A stretch of DNA of 64,000 nucleotides from Mesorhizobium sp. NZP2077 (GCF_013170805.1 NZ_CP051293.1:2920001-2984000); one strand, 5' to 3'. Positions 1 to 9,408 are shown, counted from the first letter of the stretch. Notes: generated by a model not told the origin, from the letters alone. A program made the numbers and translations.

Positions 1-1016
1 GTCCTCGCCGTAGTCGCCCCAGAACTCGGTGTCGGCGACGAGATAGGCGCCGGCCAGATGGTCGGGCGCATTGGGCAGTTTGGGCAAGGCCTCGGCCGCG
101 ACGAAGGAGGCCGCATCCGTGCGCACCGGCCCGTAGGTGATGTAGCTGGCGAGCTTGGCGTTGTTTTCAGGCTTCGAGATATAGGCGAGGTATTTGTAGG
201 CAAGCTCGGGGTTCTTGGCGCCCTTCGGAATGGCGATCATGTCGTATTCGAGGATCTGGTTGTTCCAGACGATCTTGAACGGCTTCTTGTCGGTGTCGAT
301 GGCGTTCTGGATGCGGCCGTTCCAGGCGGTGGTCATCACCACTTCCTGCGAGGCCAGCAACTGCGCCGGCTGCGCGCCGGCATCCCACCAGACGATGTCC
401 TTCTTGATGGTGTCGAGTTTCTTGAAAGCGCGGTCGACGCCTTCGGGGGTAGCCAGCACCTTGTAGACGTCGGCGGGGGCGACGCCATCGGCCATCAGCG
501 CCCATTCGAGGTTCTGCGCCGGGAATTTGCGCATGGCGCGCTTGCCCGGGAATTTCTTGGTGTCGAAAAGGTCGAGCACGGAGGTCGGCGCTTCCTTCAG
601 CACGGTCGGGTCATAGGCGAGGATGTCACCGTAAGCATCGAGGCCGACACCGCAATCGAGCGCCGAGCCTTCGATGAATTTGTCACGCGGGCCGATCTTG
701 GAATAGTCGAGGCGCTCCAGAATGCCGGCGTCGCAGCCCTGCAGCACGGTTGCCGTTTCGACCGTCACCAGGTCGATCGGCACGTTGCCGGTGTCGACCA
801 TGGCTTTGACCTTGCCGAGATCGCCGAGATATTCCTGCTCGAGAATCTTGGCGCCGGTCTCCTTGCTGAACGGCTCGAACCAGGCCTTGCGCTGGGCATC
901 CTGCCAGGCGCCGCCGCTGGCCATGATCGACGTTCATCGGCGAAGGCGGCGTTACCGATGGAGAAAAGTGCGGTGGCTGCCGTGAATACGAGCAGCCGGG
1001 TCTTTGCGATTTTCAT
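1..1016 (-). pseudogene. ABC transporter substrate-binding protein (polyamine/PotD type), frameshifted and truncated by window edge
   Basis: Periplasmic solute-binding component of the importer whose ATPase lies just upstream. The product starts MKIAKTRLLVFTAATALF with a clear signal peptide and a gggaag ribosome site before the ATG at 1016. After about 29 residues (ADER) the frame breaks near 929-932; the continuing frame reads IMASGGAWQDAQRKAWF, then a full PotD-like body (VDLFDTKKFPGK-type motifs, AYKYLAYISKPENNAK near the C-terminus) to position 1. A single missing base restores one open frame. It is either a recent pseudogene or a sequence error. The gene continues past the left edge. 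Family assignment is good; the ligand is unknown. Confidence 0.85.
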
Positions 1017-1057
1017 TTTTCTTCCCCTGTTTTTGAGATGGACCTGTTTTGGTTGGT

Positions 1058-2194
1058 TCAGGATGGACCTGTGTTGGCAGCGCCCGCCGCGGCATCGGCA
1101 GGAAAGGCGCGGCAGTCCTGGGGTGCGCAGGACACCGTGACGGCCTCGCCATTGGCCATGGTCGCTTCGGGGCCGACCTTGACGGTCAGCACCTGGTCGT
1201 TGCCGAGCCTGGCCAGCAGGCGCAGATGGTCGCCGAGGTAGATGCGGCCGTCGACCGTGGCGGGCAGGGCGTTGCCGCCCGCCGGCGTCAGGCTCAGCCG
1301 CTCCGGGCGGATGGCGACGTGGCAGGCCGCACCTTGCGCCACGCCGATGGCGAGCGCGGTGAGCTCGCCGCCGCCATTCAGCTTGACGCGGCATTCCTGG
1401 CCGGAGACGCGGTCGACGACGCCTTCCAGCGTGTTGTTTTCGCCGATGAAGCTCGCCACGAAGGAGCTTTGCGGGGCGTTGTAGAGATCGTCGGGCGAGC
1501 CGAGCTGGGCGATGGCGCCATTGTTGAAGACGGCGACGCGGTCCGACATGGTCAGCGCCTCGCTTTGGTCATGGGTGACGTAGACGATGGTGACGCCGAG
1601 CATGGTGTGGATCTGCTTGATCTCGAGCTGCATGTGTTCGCGCAGCTTCTTGTCGAGCGCGCCGAGCGGCTCGTCCATCAGCACCAGGCTCGGCTCGAAC
1701 ACCAGCGCGCGGGCCAGCGCCACGCGCTGCTGCTGGCCGCCCGAAAGCTGCGCCGGCCTGCGGTCGCCAAATTGCTTCAGCCGCACCATGTCCAACGCGC
1801 GGCCGACGCGGCCGGCAATGTCGGCCTTGCTCACCTGGCGGACTGAGAGCGGGAAGGCGACGTTCTCCTCGACGCTCATATGCGGAAACAGCGCGTAGTT
1901 CTGGAAGACCATGCCGATGTTGCGCTGGTAGGGCGGCAGCCGGTCGACCGGCTTGCCTTCCAGCGTGATGGTGCCGCCGGTCGGCCGTTCGAAACCGGCC
2001 AGCATATTGAGCGTCGTCGTCTTGCCCGAACCGGAAGGGCCGAGCAGGGTCAGGAATTCGCCGCGCGCAACGCCGAGGTTCAGCCGTGTCACCGCGAAGG
2101 CGCGGCCGTCGTAGGATTTCTCGACATCGACGAAATCGACGAAAGCCGGGCCGGCGGCGGGCGCCGTTGAGGCCAGGGCGAGACCGGCGCTCAT
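1058..2194 (-). CDS. ABC transporter ATP-binding protein, PotA/spermidine-putrescine type
   Basis: ATPase subunit that powers the importer, acting at the cytoplasmic face of the inner membrane. 378 aa, usual length for the PotA/FbpC class. Walker A GPSGSGKTTTLNMLAGFE lies near residues 53-70, Q-loop VFQNYALFPHMSVEEN follows, the signature LSGGQQQRVALARAL and Walker B LVLMDEPLGALD are intact, and the H-loop reads VYVTHDQSEALTMSD. A C-terminal TOBE-like domain (residues ~280-360, IRPERLSL) is present. The substrate-binding gene follows 41 bp downstream; permease genes are presumably beyond the left edge. It is divergent from the MocR regulator, which may control it. Confidence 0.93.
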   Translation of the reverse strand: MSAGLALASTAPAAGPAFVDFVDVEKSYDGRAFAVTRLNLGVARGEFLTLLGPSGSGKTTTLNMLAGFERPTGGTITLEGKPVDRLPPYQRNIGMVFQNYALFPHMSVEENVAFPLSVRQVSKADIAGRVGRALDMVRLKQFGDRRPAQLSGGQQQRVALARALVFEPSLVLMDEPLGALDKKLREHMQLEIKQIHTMLGVTIVYVTHDQSEALTMSDRVAVFNNGAIAQLGSPDDLYNAPQSSFVASFIGENNTLEGVVDRVSGQECRVKLNGGGELTALAIGVAQGAACHVAIRPERLSLTPAGGNALPATVDGRIYLGDHLRLLARLGNDQVLTVKVGPEATMANGEAVTVSCAPQDCRAFPADAAAGAANTGPS

Positions 2195-2299
2195 CGGGTG
2201 CCGTCCCGAAGCATGCCGCTCATGCGGCGGTCTGAAACACTATGCGGCTTGTGATGCATGGTTCCGTCCCATTGGATGCCCGCATCTCTGCGGGTCACT

Positions 2300-2356
2300 C
2301 AAACTTGTATGCTCACACAATCTATCCGAAATCGAGCATAGATGCATACAACTTTG
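2300..2356. promoter_or_regulatory. Inverted repeat, candidate MocR operator
   Basis: Arms CAAACTTGTATGC (2300-2312) and GCATACAACTTTG (2344-2356) pair at 12 of 13 positions with a 31 bp spacer. They sit in the 300 bp divergent region between the importer ATPase (start 2194) and the MocR regulator (start 2498). MocR proteins commonly bind paired sites in such regions; assignment to this regulator is inference. Confidence 0.5.
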
Positions 2357-2497
2357 GGCGTCAAGCCGGTATTTGGTGTGATTGTGTGATATTTTCGGAC
2401 AGAGAGAGAGTCAAATTGAAGTCACACAAGCGCTATTGTCCGGCGAATTGTCTTATGCTAAGCCCACGACAACGCCGAAGCCCCGAATCCATCCACC

Positions 2498-3886
2498 ATG
2501 CTCAGTGATCTCCGCCTTACCGAGGATGAAAGTCCGGTCTATCGCCGTCTGGCCGACGCGATCGCCGAGCGCATCAGTGCGGGTACGCTGGCGGTCGGCG
2601 ACCGGCTGCCGCCGCAGCGCGACATAGCGCGCGCGCTCGGCATCAACGTCACCACGGTGACGCGGGCGCTGGCGACGCTGCAGCAGCGCGGCCTGCTGGA
2701 GGCGCGGCCGGGGCGGGGCACGACGGTGGCGGCCAGGCAGGCCGGCGAGCGGCCCGGTTTCGTCTCGGCGCCGAGCGACGAGAGCGGCATCATCGACCTT
2801 TCGGTCAATCGGCCGGCCACCTCGGCCTATCTCGACGCGTTGGCGGCGCTGTTGCCGCGCCTGCCCAGGGATCCGCACTATGCCTCGCTGCAGGACTACC
2901 ATCCGCCGGAAGGGCCGCTGTGGGCGCGCACGGCCGTCGCCGACTGGCTGAAGCCGGTTGCCGGTGACGGCGACCCCGGCCGCGTGGTGCTGGCGGCCGG
3001 CGCCCAGCACGGGCTCGACTGCCTGCTTGGCGCGGTTACCCGGCAGGGCGAGGTGGTGCTGGCCGACGAGGTGACCTATCAGGGTATCAACGCGCTCTGC
3101 CGCGTGCATGGGCTCGATCTCAGGGGCGTCGCCATGGATCGCGGCGGCATGCGGCCGGATGCTTTCGACGCCGCCTGCGCGCAACTGCGCCCCCGCGCGG
3201 TGTTCCTGGTGCCGACGCTGCACAACCCGACGACCATTACGCTGAGCGAAGCGCGCCGTCATGAGCTTGCGGCTGTCGCGCGCCGCCACAATGTGCTGAT
3301 CATCGAGGATGACGTCTACCGGCCGCTGGCCGACGAGGCCTTGCCTTCCTTCGCCAGCCTGGAGCCGGAGCTGACGGTGCATGTCGGCGCGCTGTCGAAA
3401 TGCCTGGCGCCCGGTCTGCGGCTCGGCTTCGTCATCGCGCCGCGCGCCATTGCCGGCCAGGTCGCGGCGGCGCTGCGCATCAATTGCTGGAGCATCAGCC
3501 CGCTGACGGCGCTGATCGGCGCGCGGATGATCGAGGACGGGTCGGCCCAGCGCATCATCGAGGTGCAGAAACACGAGTTGCGCCAGCGCCAGGCGATCCT
3601 CGGCGAAATCCTCGGCCGCTACGATGTCCAGAGCCAGCCGAGCGCCACCCATGCCTGGCTGCGGCTGCCCGAGCCTTGGCGCGGCGCCGGCTTTGCCCGC
3701 ACCTGCCTGGAGCGCGGCGTGGCCCTTTTGCCGGGCGATGCCTTCGCCGTCGGCCGCGAGCCGGTCCAGCACGGCGTGCGCATCAATGTCGGTGCGGCGC
3801 GCTCGCAGGACGATCTGCGCACCGCGCTGACCACCATGGCGGAGCTGCTATCGGCCGGGCATCTGCAACTGCCGGGTTTTGTCTGA
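2498..3886 (+). CDS. MocR-family (GntR HTH plus aminotransferase-like) transcriptional regulator
   Basis: Cytoplasmic regulator of 462 aa with an N-terminal winged HTH (residues ~10-80, ALGINVTTVTRALATLQQRG LLEARPGRGT) and a fold-type I aminotransferase-like effector domain. The presumed PLP-binding lysine is in GALSKCLAPGLRLGF near residue 300, and IIEDDVYRPLAD is the usual Asp-containing PLP motif. The partner FAD oxidoreductase begins 17 bp downstream, so they are probably one operon; the divergent importer suggests control of uptake and oxidation of an amine or amino acid. The ligand cannot be read from sequence. Confidence 0.9.
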   Translation: MLSDLRLTEDESPVYRRLADAIAERISAGTLAVGDRLPPQRDIARALGINVTTVTRALATLQQRGLLEARPGRGTTVAARQAGERPGFVSAPSDESGIIDLSVNRPATSAYLDALAALLPRLPRDPHYASLQDYHPPEGPLWARTAVADWLKPVAGDGDPGRVVLAAGAQHGLDCLLGAVTRQGEVVLADEVTYQGINALCRVHGLDLRGVAMDRGGMRPDAFDAACAQLRPRAVFLVPTLHNPTTITLSEARRHELAAVARRHNVLIIEDDVYRPLADEALPSFASLEPELTVHVGALSKCLAPGLRLGFVIAPRAIAGQVAAALRINCWSISPLTALIGARMIEDGSAQRIIEVQKHELRQRQAILGEILGRYDVQSQPSATHAWLRLPEPWRGAGFARTCLERGVALLPGDAFAVGREPVQHGVRINVGAARSQDDLRTALTTMAELLSAGHLQLPGFV

Positions 3887-3903
3887 GGTCAGGAAATCAC
3901 AGG

Positions 3904-5148
3904 GTGACAGAGAAAAACGTCGAGATCGCCGTCATCGGCGCTGGCGTGGTCGGGCTGGCGACGGCGCTACGCCTAGCCAGCGACGGCTGCGAAGTCGTGC
4001 TCATCGATCCCAACGAGCCGGGCTCGGGCGCCTCGTTTGGCAATGCCGGCACGCTGGCCGAATATGCCTGCATGCCGGTCGGCAATCCGGCCGTGCTGCG
4101 CGCGCTGCCGAAACTGCTTCTCGACGCCGACAGCCCGTTTTCGCTGCGCTGGACGGCGCTGCTGCATCTGGCGCCCTGGCTGCTGCGGTTCGTCAGGCAA
4201 TCACTGCCGGCCGCCACCCATGCCAACGCCGTGGCGATGGCCGGCCTGCTGGCCGATTCCCTGCCGGCCTGGGAGGAGATGGCTGATGAGGCCGAGGCCG
4301 GGGATCTGCTGCGCCGCAATGGCTGCCTCTATCTTTATCGTCGTCCGGGCGATCTTGCCCGCGGCGCGTCGAGCCGCGCCTTGCGCGCCGAATTCGGCGT
4401 CGACCAGGCGGTGCTGAACGCCAGCGAAGTGGCCGCGCTGGAACCGAACCTGCCGGCTGTGCAGGGCGGCGGACTGTTTTTTCCGCAATCGATGAACCTG
4501 ACCGATCCCCAGGCCATGATGGCGCGGCTGCTCAAGGCTGCGACAGACCGGGGTGCCGCCTTGCTGCGGGGCGAGGTGACGGGGCTGCGGGCCGATGCCG
4601 GCGGCGTCGAACTCAGCGGTCCGGACCTGCTCCTGCGCGCCGGCAAGGTGGTGATTGCCGCCGGCGCGTTCTCACGCCCGCTGGCGGCACAGGCCGGCGA
4701 CCGCATCCCGCTCGAAACCGAGCGCGGCTACCACCTCGAATTCGCCACGCCGGCGCCGGTGCTGACGCGTCCGGTGTGCCCGGTCGATCTCGGCTTCTAC
4801 ATGACGCCGATGGCCGGCCGGCTGCGCGTCGCCGGCACGGTGGAACTCGGCCGCCAGGCCGCGCCACCCAATCCGCGCCGATTGGCGCTGCTCGATCGCG
4901 GCGTGCGCCAGTTCTTCCCCGCGCTCGGCCAGCCCTCGTCAAAATGGCTGGGCTTTCGGCCGTCGCTGCCGGATTCGAGGCCCGTCATCGGCCCGTCGCC
5001 CGGCAATCCGAACATTATCTACGCCTTCGGCCACGGCCATCTCGGCTTGACGCTCTCGGCCGTCACCGCGCGGCTGGTTGGCGATCTCATCGCCGACCGG
5101 CGGCCCAACAGCGAAAGACTTGCGCCTTTCGCCGCCGGCCGGTTCTGA
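3904..5148 (+). CDS. FAD-dependent oxidoreductase, DadA / D-amino-acid dehydrogenase-like (DAO family)
   Basis: Flavoenzyme of 414 aa expected to oxidise the C-N bond of an amino acid or amine. The Rossmann motif VIGAGVVGLATALRLASD occupies residues ~7-24, followed by EVVLIDPNEPGSGASFGNAG, the DadA-like arrangement. The C-terminal FAD-binding motif is YAFGHGHLGLTLSAVTARL. I chose the GTG at 3904, which starts just before the conserved VEIAVIGAG; a longer open frame upstream overlaps the MocR gene and is a shadow. It is likely cotranscribed with the MocR gene. Confidence 0.9.
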   Translation: MTEKNVEIAVIGAGVVGLATALRLASDGCEVVLIDPNEPGSGASFGNAGTLAEYACMPVGNPAVLRALPKLLLDADSPFSLRWTALLHLAPWLLRFVRQSLPAATHANAVAMAGLLADSLPAWEEMADEAEAGDLLRRNGCLYLYRRPGDLARGASSRALRAEFGVDQAVLNASEVAALEPNLPAVQGGGLFFPQSMNLTDPQAMMARLLKAATDRGAALLRGEVTGLRADAGGVELSGPDLLLRAGKVVIAAGAFSRPLAAQAGDRIPLETERGYHLEFATPAPVLTRPVCPVDLGFYMTPMAGRLRVAGTVELGRQAAPPNPRRLALLDRGVRQFFPALGQPSSKWLGFRPSLPDSRPVIGPSPGNPNIIYAFGHGHLGLTLSAVTARLVGDLIADRRPNSERLAPFAAGRF

Positions 5149-5171
5149 CCTCGATATCCATCGCCGAGGTT

Positions 5172-5783
5172 TCAGGGCGATGGCTGTTCGCCAGCAGCTC
5201 TAGGATGCTTCTTCTGCTGCGGCTGGGTCAGCGCGCGCGCCGCATCCGCGCCCGCCGCCAGGATGCGGTCCGACAATTCCGTTCCTTCCACCGCGCGGGC
5301 CATTTGCAGGGCGCCGATGAGCGCGGCGAAGACGCCCAACGCCACGCTTTCGGGATCGCGGGTGTGCGGCGGCAGGTCCTTGGCCAATTGGTGCACCAGG
5401 GTCAGCAGCTTTTCAGTGTAGAGCGCACGCGTCTCGGGCGGTTGACGGGCGATTTCCGGCAACAGCGCGGCGGAAGCACAGCCAATCTCCGGATGATCCC
5501 GGTGCTCGGGCGACAGATACATCGCCATGGCCAGTTCCAGGCCGCCTGAGGCCAGTGCCTGCTGCAATTGCTGCGACTGGATCTCCAGTGCCGATGCCAT
5601 GCTCTCGCGCACGAGGTCGGCCTTGGACTGGAAGTGCGGATAGAAGGCGCCATTCGTCATCCCGGCGTCGCTCATAATGCTGGCCAGTCCGGACGCGGCG
5701 ATGCCGTCACCTCGGAAGCGGTGCGAAGCGACCTCCATGATCCGGCTGCGTGATGCGTCCTTCCGGCCCTTGTCGTAGCGCAT
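5172..5783 (-). CDS. TetR/AcrR-family transcriptional regulator
   Basis: One-component repressor, 203 aa from the ATG at 5783, which has a strong gaaggag ribosome site; an upstream in-frame extension runs through the operator and is unlikely. The N-terminal HTH (residues ~10-55: RIMEVASHRFRGDGIAASGLASIMSDAGMTNGAFYPHFQSKADLV, read here as motif blocks) is typical, with the NGAFYPHFQSK variant seen in regulators of SDR or quinone-reactive genes. It is divergent from an SDR gene with a 31 bp palindrome between them, so it probably represses both itself and the SDR/oxidoreductase pair. Confidence 0.9.
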   Translation of the reverse strand: MRYDKGRKDASRSRIMEVASHRFRGDGIAASGLASIMSDAGMTNGAFYPHFQSKADLVRESMASALEIQSQQLQQALASGGLELAMAMYLSPEHRDHPEIGCASAALLPEIARQPPETRALYTEKLLTLVHQLAKDLPPHTRDPESVALGVFAALIGALQMARAVEGTELSDRILAAGADAARALTQPQQKKHPRAAGEQPSP

Positions 5784-5811
5784 GATGGCTCCTTCTCGTT
5801 TCCCTATTGCA

Positions 5812-5842
5812 TTATGATCGTAATGTGATATTACGACCATAA
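5812..5842. promoter_or_regulatory. Palindromic TetR operator
   Basis: Arms TTATGATCGTAAT (5812-5824) and ATTACGACCATAA (5830-5842) match at 12 of 13 positions with a 5 bp centre. The palindrome lies between the divergent TetR and SDR start codons, where autoregulatory TetR operators are normally found. Binding by the adjacent TetR is inference. Confidence 0.75.
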
Positions 5843-5890
5843 TTCAACCGCCGACCGCAGGCAAGACCTCTTATGTTTGGAGCCTTAACA

Positions 5891-6706
5891 ATGAACCGGA
5901 ATTCGGGAAAGACCGCTGTTGTGACCGGCGCCTCCTCAGGCATTGGCCGAGCCATCGCCGAGACTTTGGCACGCGCCGGCTTCACGGTCTTCGGCACCAG
6001 CCGCAAGGCATCCAACCAGAGTTCGAACGGTGTATCGATGCTGGCTTGCGACGTGACCGACGACGCGTCCGTCGCGTCCCTGGTCTCGACTGTCCTCGGC
6101 AGGACCGGCCGGATAGACCTTCTGGTTAATAATGCCGGTGTCGGGCTGTTGGGAGGCGCGGAAGAGTCATCCGTCTCGCAGTCCAAGGCCTTGTTCGACG
6201 TCAACCTGTTCGGCGTCATGCGTATGACGCACGCGGTGTTGCCGTCGATGCGGCGGCTGGGCGAGGGGCGTATCGTCAATATCGGCTCGATCCTGGGGGT
6301 GGTCCCGGCGCCGTATTCGGCACATTATTCGGCCGTCAAGCACGCGCTTGAAGGCTATTCGGAATCGCTCGACCATGAGGTTCGCGCCTTCAACATCCGC
6401 GTTTCGGTTATCGAACCGGCATTCGTGCGCACCGTGTTCGACCAGAACGGATTCGAGCCCGACTCCACCCTGAAGGAATATGATGAGGCGCGGGCCGGCT
6501 TCCAGGCACTGCTTCGCGAGGTGATGCCCAAGGCCGATCTGCCTGATGTGGTGGCGAAGGTGGTTCTGCGGGCGGCGACCGACCGGCATCCGCTGCGGCG
6601 CTACACCGCCGGCAAGGCAGCGCGGCAGGTCAGCATGCTGCGCCGGTTCGCGCCGGCCGCGATGTTCGACAAAATCTTGCGCAAACAATTTCGCCTGCCC
6701 GTCTGA
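5891..6706 (+). CDS. Short-chain dehydrogenase/reductase (SDR), classical
   Basis: NAD(P)-dependent oxidoreductase of 271 aa. Cofactor motif TGASSGIGRAIAETLARAG is at residues ~12-30, the NNAG motif is present (LLVNNAGVGLLGG), and the catalytic Ser-Tyr-Lys set reads NIGSILGVVPAPYSAHYSAVKHALEG. I chose the ATG at 5891 because GGAG at 5879-5882 is 8 nt upstream; a start at 5873 would place that site inside the gene. It is followed after 117 bp by a zinc-free oxidoreductase and is divergent from a TetR repressor, suggesting an inducible detoxification pair. Confidence 0.92.
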   Translation: MNRNSGKTAVVTGASSGIGRAIAETLARAGFTVFGTSRKASNQSSNGVSMLACDVTDDASVASLVSTVLGRTGRIDLLVNNAGVGLLGGAEESSVSQSKALFDVNLFGVMRMTHAVLPSMRRLGEGRIVNIGSILGVVPAPYSAHYSAVKHALEGYSESLDHEVRAFNIRVSVIEPAFVRTVFDQNGFEPDSTLKEYDEARAGFQALLREVMPKADLPDVVAKVVLRAATDRHPLRRYTAGKAARQVSMLRRFAPAAMFDKILRKQFRLPV

Positions 6707-6832
6707 ACGACGCCGCGGATATAACAGCAACATCGCCGATCTTGTCCGGCGCATCCCCAAGTGGGACCGACGATGCCTTGCGCCTTCGCTGTTCGTGCCG
6801 GCCACCGAGATCATTTTTAGAAAGTGACCATG

Positions 6833-7834
6833 ATGAAAGCCTTTGTTGTCGACAAGTATCAAAAGAAGGGCGCGCTGCGGCTCGCCGAGATGCCGGAGCC
6901 TGAGTTGCGGGACAATGATGTCCTGGTCGAAATTCACGCCGCCGGGGTGAACCTTCTCGATTCCAAACTCCGGGATGGGGAGTTCAAGCTGATTTTGCCC
7001 TATCGCCCGCCCTTCATCCTGGGCCACGACGTGGCGGGGATCGTCGTGCGGGCCGGATCGAAAGTCCGCAAATTCAAGCCCGGTGACGAAGTCTATGCGC
7101 GGTCGCGCGATGGGCGGATCGGCACGTTCGCCGAATTCATCGCTATCGATGAGGCCGACGTGGCGCTGAAGCCCAAAAACCTCAGCATGGAAGAAGCCGC
7201 CTCGATTCCGTTGGTGGGCCTGACCGTCTGGCAGGTGCTGGTCGAAGCAGCCGGGCTGAAGAAAGGTCAGAAGGTGTTCATCCAGGCCGGCTCGGGCGGC
7301 GTGGGGACCTTCGCCATCCAGTTGGCGAAGCATCTCGGCGCGACCGTCGCGACGACAGCGAGCGCGGCCAATGCCGATCTGGTGAAAGGTCTCGGAGCCG
7401 ATATCGTCATCGACTACAAGAAAGACGATTTCGAGAAAATCCTGCAAGGCTACGACGTCGTCCTGAACAGCCAGGACGCCAAAACGCTCGAAAAGTCCCT
7501 GCATATGCTGAAGCCGGGCGGGAAACTCATCTCCATCTCCGGTCCGCCGGATCCGGCATTTGCCAGCAAGCAGGGGCTGAACATCGTCCTGAAGCTGATC
7601 CTGCGCCTGCTGAGCCGCAGCATACGCAGCAAGGCCAGACGCGCCGGTGTCGGATATCAGTTCCTGTTCATGTCGGCGCAGGGCGAGCAGCTGGGCGAGA
7701 TCACCTCGCTGATCGAATCCGGCATCATACGCCCCGTCATCGATCGGACTTTTCCGTTCGAGAAGACCAACGAGGCACTGGCCTACGTCGAAGCGGGGCG
7801 CGCCAAGGGCAAGGTCGTCATCAAGGTCAGATAG
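6833..7834 (+). CDS. NADP-dependent quinone oxidoreductase-like (MDR superfamily)
   Basis: Medium-chain dehydrogenase/reductase of the quinone oxidoreductase subgroup, 333 aa from MKAFVVDKY. GroES-like N-terminal domain with ILGHDVAGIVVRAGSKV, then the NADP-binding motif QAGSGGVGTFAIQLAKHLGA near residue 150. Structural and catalytic zinc ligands are absent, as in quinone reductases. In-frame GTG 6824 and ATG 6830 are alternative starts; the ribosome site is weak. It probably acts with the upstream SDR under the TetR regulator to reduce reactive carbonyls or quinones. Confidence 0.9.
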   Translation: MKAFVVDKYQKKGALRLAEMPEPELRDNDVLVEIHAAGVNLLDSKLRDGEFKLILPYRPPFILGHDVAGIVVRAGSKVRKFKPGDEVYARSRDGRIGTFAEFIAIDEADVALKPKNLSMEEAASIPLVGLTVWQVLVEAAGLKKGQKVFIQAGSGGVGTFAIQLAKHLGATVATTASAANADLVKGLGADIVIDYKKDDFEKILQGYDVVLNSQDAKTLEKSLHMLKPGGKLISISGPPDPAFASKQGLNIVLKLILRLLSRSIRSKARRAGVGYQFLFMSAQGEQLGEITSLIESGIIRPVIDRTFPFEKTNEALAYVEAGRAKGKVVIKVR

Positions 7835-7856
7835 TGTTCGGCGCAAGACCGTCGCT

Positions 7857-8522
7857 TCAGGGCGTCGGCGCCGTCTCGATCTCCTGGAGATAAAACACCT
7901 TGCTCGGCTGCAGATGGTCGACGCAGAGCTGCGCCAGCACCCAATTGTCCCTGCGCTTCAGCGCCTCGATCATCATTGCGTGGTGTTGGCGCGAGACGTC
8001 GAGCTTTTCGCGGTCGGCCAATGAATTGGCCCGCACGGGCAGGCTGAGCCGCATGTAATGCTCGATCGAGGAGACGAGATAGGCGTTGCCGCAGGCCGAG
8101 AACATTGTGAGATGGAAACGGTCATTGGCCTCGTGGATGCCTCTGAGATAGCCATTGTCGACATGGCCGCTGTAGGTGCGGTGAATGTCGGCCAATTGTG
8201 CGACCAGTTCGTCGCTGACCGGAAGCGGGATCATCAGCGCCGCCTGGCGCTGCAGCATTTCGCGCACCTCGTAGATCTGGCGCACCTCGTCGGGCGAGAG
8301 CCGGCGCACCATGGCGCCCTTGTTGCGCTCGCGCGTGACGATGCCGAGTTTTTCCAGCTGGTAGAGCGCCTGGCGGATGGTGTGACGCGAGACCGGGAAG
8401 CGGGCGAGCAGCACATCCTCGACCAGGCGCGTGCCGGGCGCCAGCCGGCCGAAGATGATGTCCTCCTCGAGTGCGTGCACCGTGTCGGCTTCCTTGCCGC
8501 CATAGTCGAAGCTGTTGAGCAT
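7857..8522 (-). CDS. GntR-family transcriptional regulator with FCD domain
   Basis: 221 aa from MLNSFDYGGKEADT at 8522 (GTG at 8525 is also possible; gggga site upstream). N-terminal winged HTH reads LVEDVLLARFPVSRHTIRQALYQLEKLGIV with the wing RERNKGAMVRRLS; a helical FCD effector domain follows (YEVREMLQRQAAL, then NDRFHLTMFSACGNAYLV and a histidine-rich metal-site helix near SRQHHAMMIEALK). Convergent with the MDR gene, so its target is not indicated by context. FCD proteins usually sense carboxylates. Confidence 0.88.
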   Translation of the reverse strand: MLNSFDYGGKEADTVHALEEDIIFGRLAPGTRLVEDVLLARFPVSRHTIRQALYQLEKLGIVTRERNKGAMVRRLSPDEVRQIYEVREMLQRQAALMIPLPVSDELVAQLADIHRTYSGHVDNGYLRGIHEANDRFHLTMFSACGNAYLVSSIEHYMRLSLPVRANSLADREKLDVSRQHHAMMIEALKRRDNWVLAQLCVDHLQPSKVFYLQEIETAPTP

Positions 8523-8643
8523 CACGAATCCCCGTTGTTCCCGGCGCCTTGTCTGGCGGGGATGCCATTCTAAGCGGTTCATCGTTTCACGGAAACGCCG
8601 AACCGCTGCGTCTTGCTTGACGCAATTCCCTGGGGAAACCGCT

Positions 8644-9408
8644 TCACACTCTCTCTGGAATCCCGTGGCCTTCGTGCACAAGGCTGGCCACAAGCTGGTC
8701 GAGACGGGGGTCGTCGAGGCTGACGACCCCGGACATCTGCAGCGCGTGCCTAAGGCTGATCCTGCCGGTTTCCTGGCGCATGATGACCGACACGCTAGCT
8801 GGTCCGGAACTGGTCAGAACGAAGGCGCTGCCGATCAGCACCGGTTCCGAGAAGGGCGCCCATTGCACGGCCATGACCGACGGCTCCCTGGTCTGGCGAC
8901 GGTTGATGCCGGCGAAATAGATCCAGTTCAGCCGCGAGATCGCAACGCCATAATGCCAGCCGGGCACGCGCGCTCCGCCCTGGCGATGGCCCTCGGCCCA
9001 GCGGGTGACGCGCCTGAAGGTCACCAGCTCGGTGTCGCGCCGCACGAAGGTGACCGACCGCATCAGGAGGTCGGGACGGTCCGGAACCGTGAAGTAGGTG
9101 AAGTAGGTGCCGCCGGCGATGGCGGGAGCGGGGCCGCGCACCATGTTTTCGTAGAGCGCCTGGGGTATCGGCGATTGGGCGAGATGCTTGGGAGGAACAG
9201 TCGCCGGCGTGCGGTACAGCTCGTCCTCATCGATACGGAAATAACCGCAGATGAGCCTTGCCGTCGCCCGGTTGGGCACGGTCTGCCCCTGCAGGTAGCG
9301 CTCGAACTGGGAGCGGTTGATGCCGAGCTCGCGGCACACGGCGGCGACCGACGGATGGCCACCGACGAGCCGCCTGAGATTCGCGGCAAGATTCTTGCGG
9401 ATTGGCAC
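8644..9408 (-). CDS. XRE-family helix-turn-helix transcriptional regulator
   Basis: 254 aa with an N-terminal Cro/CI-type HTH (residues ~8-65; VAAVCRELGINRSQFERYLQ G, RATARLICGYFRIDEDEL) and a C-terminal domain of ~170 aa with no motif I recognise (FVRRDTELVTFRRVTRWAEG, IYFAGINRRQTREPSVMAVQ). This two-part layout occurs in proteobacterial regulators of unknown ligand. Divergent from nothing obvious; 122 bp separates it from the GntR gene on the same strand. Confidence 0.82.
   Translation of the reverse strand: MPIRKNLAANLRRLVGGHPSVAAVCRELGINRSQFERYLQGQTVPNRATARLICGYFRIDEDELYRTPATVPPKHLAQSPIPQALYENMVRGPAPAIAGGTYFTYFTVPDRPDLLMRSVTFVRRDTELVTFRRVTRWAEGHRQGGARVPGWHYGVAISRLNWIYFAGINRRQTREPSVMAVQWAPFSEPVLIGSAFVLTSSGPASVSVIMRQETGRISLRHALQMSGVVSLDDPRLDQLVASLVHEGHGIPERV

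Noticed and set aside
58..1140. Long plus-strand frame over the substrate-binding gene
   Set aside because: Antisense shadow; the minus-strand frames carry the conserved PotD-like sequence and signal peptide.
6167..7846. 559 aa minus frame over SDR and oxidoreductase
   Set aside because: Antisense of two well-conserved enzymes.
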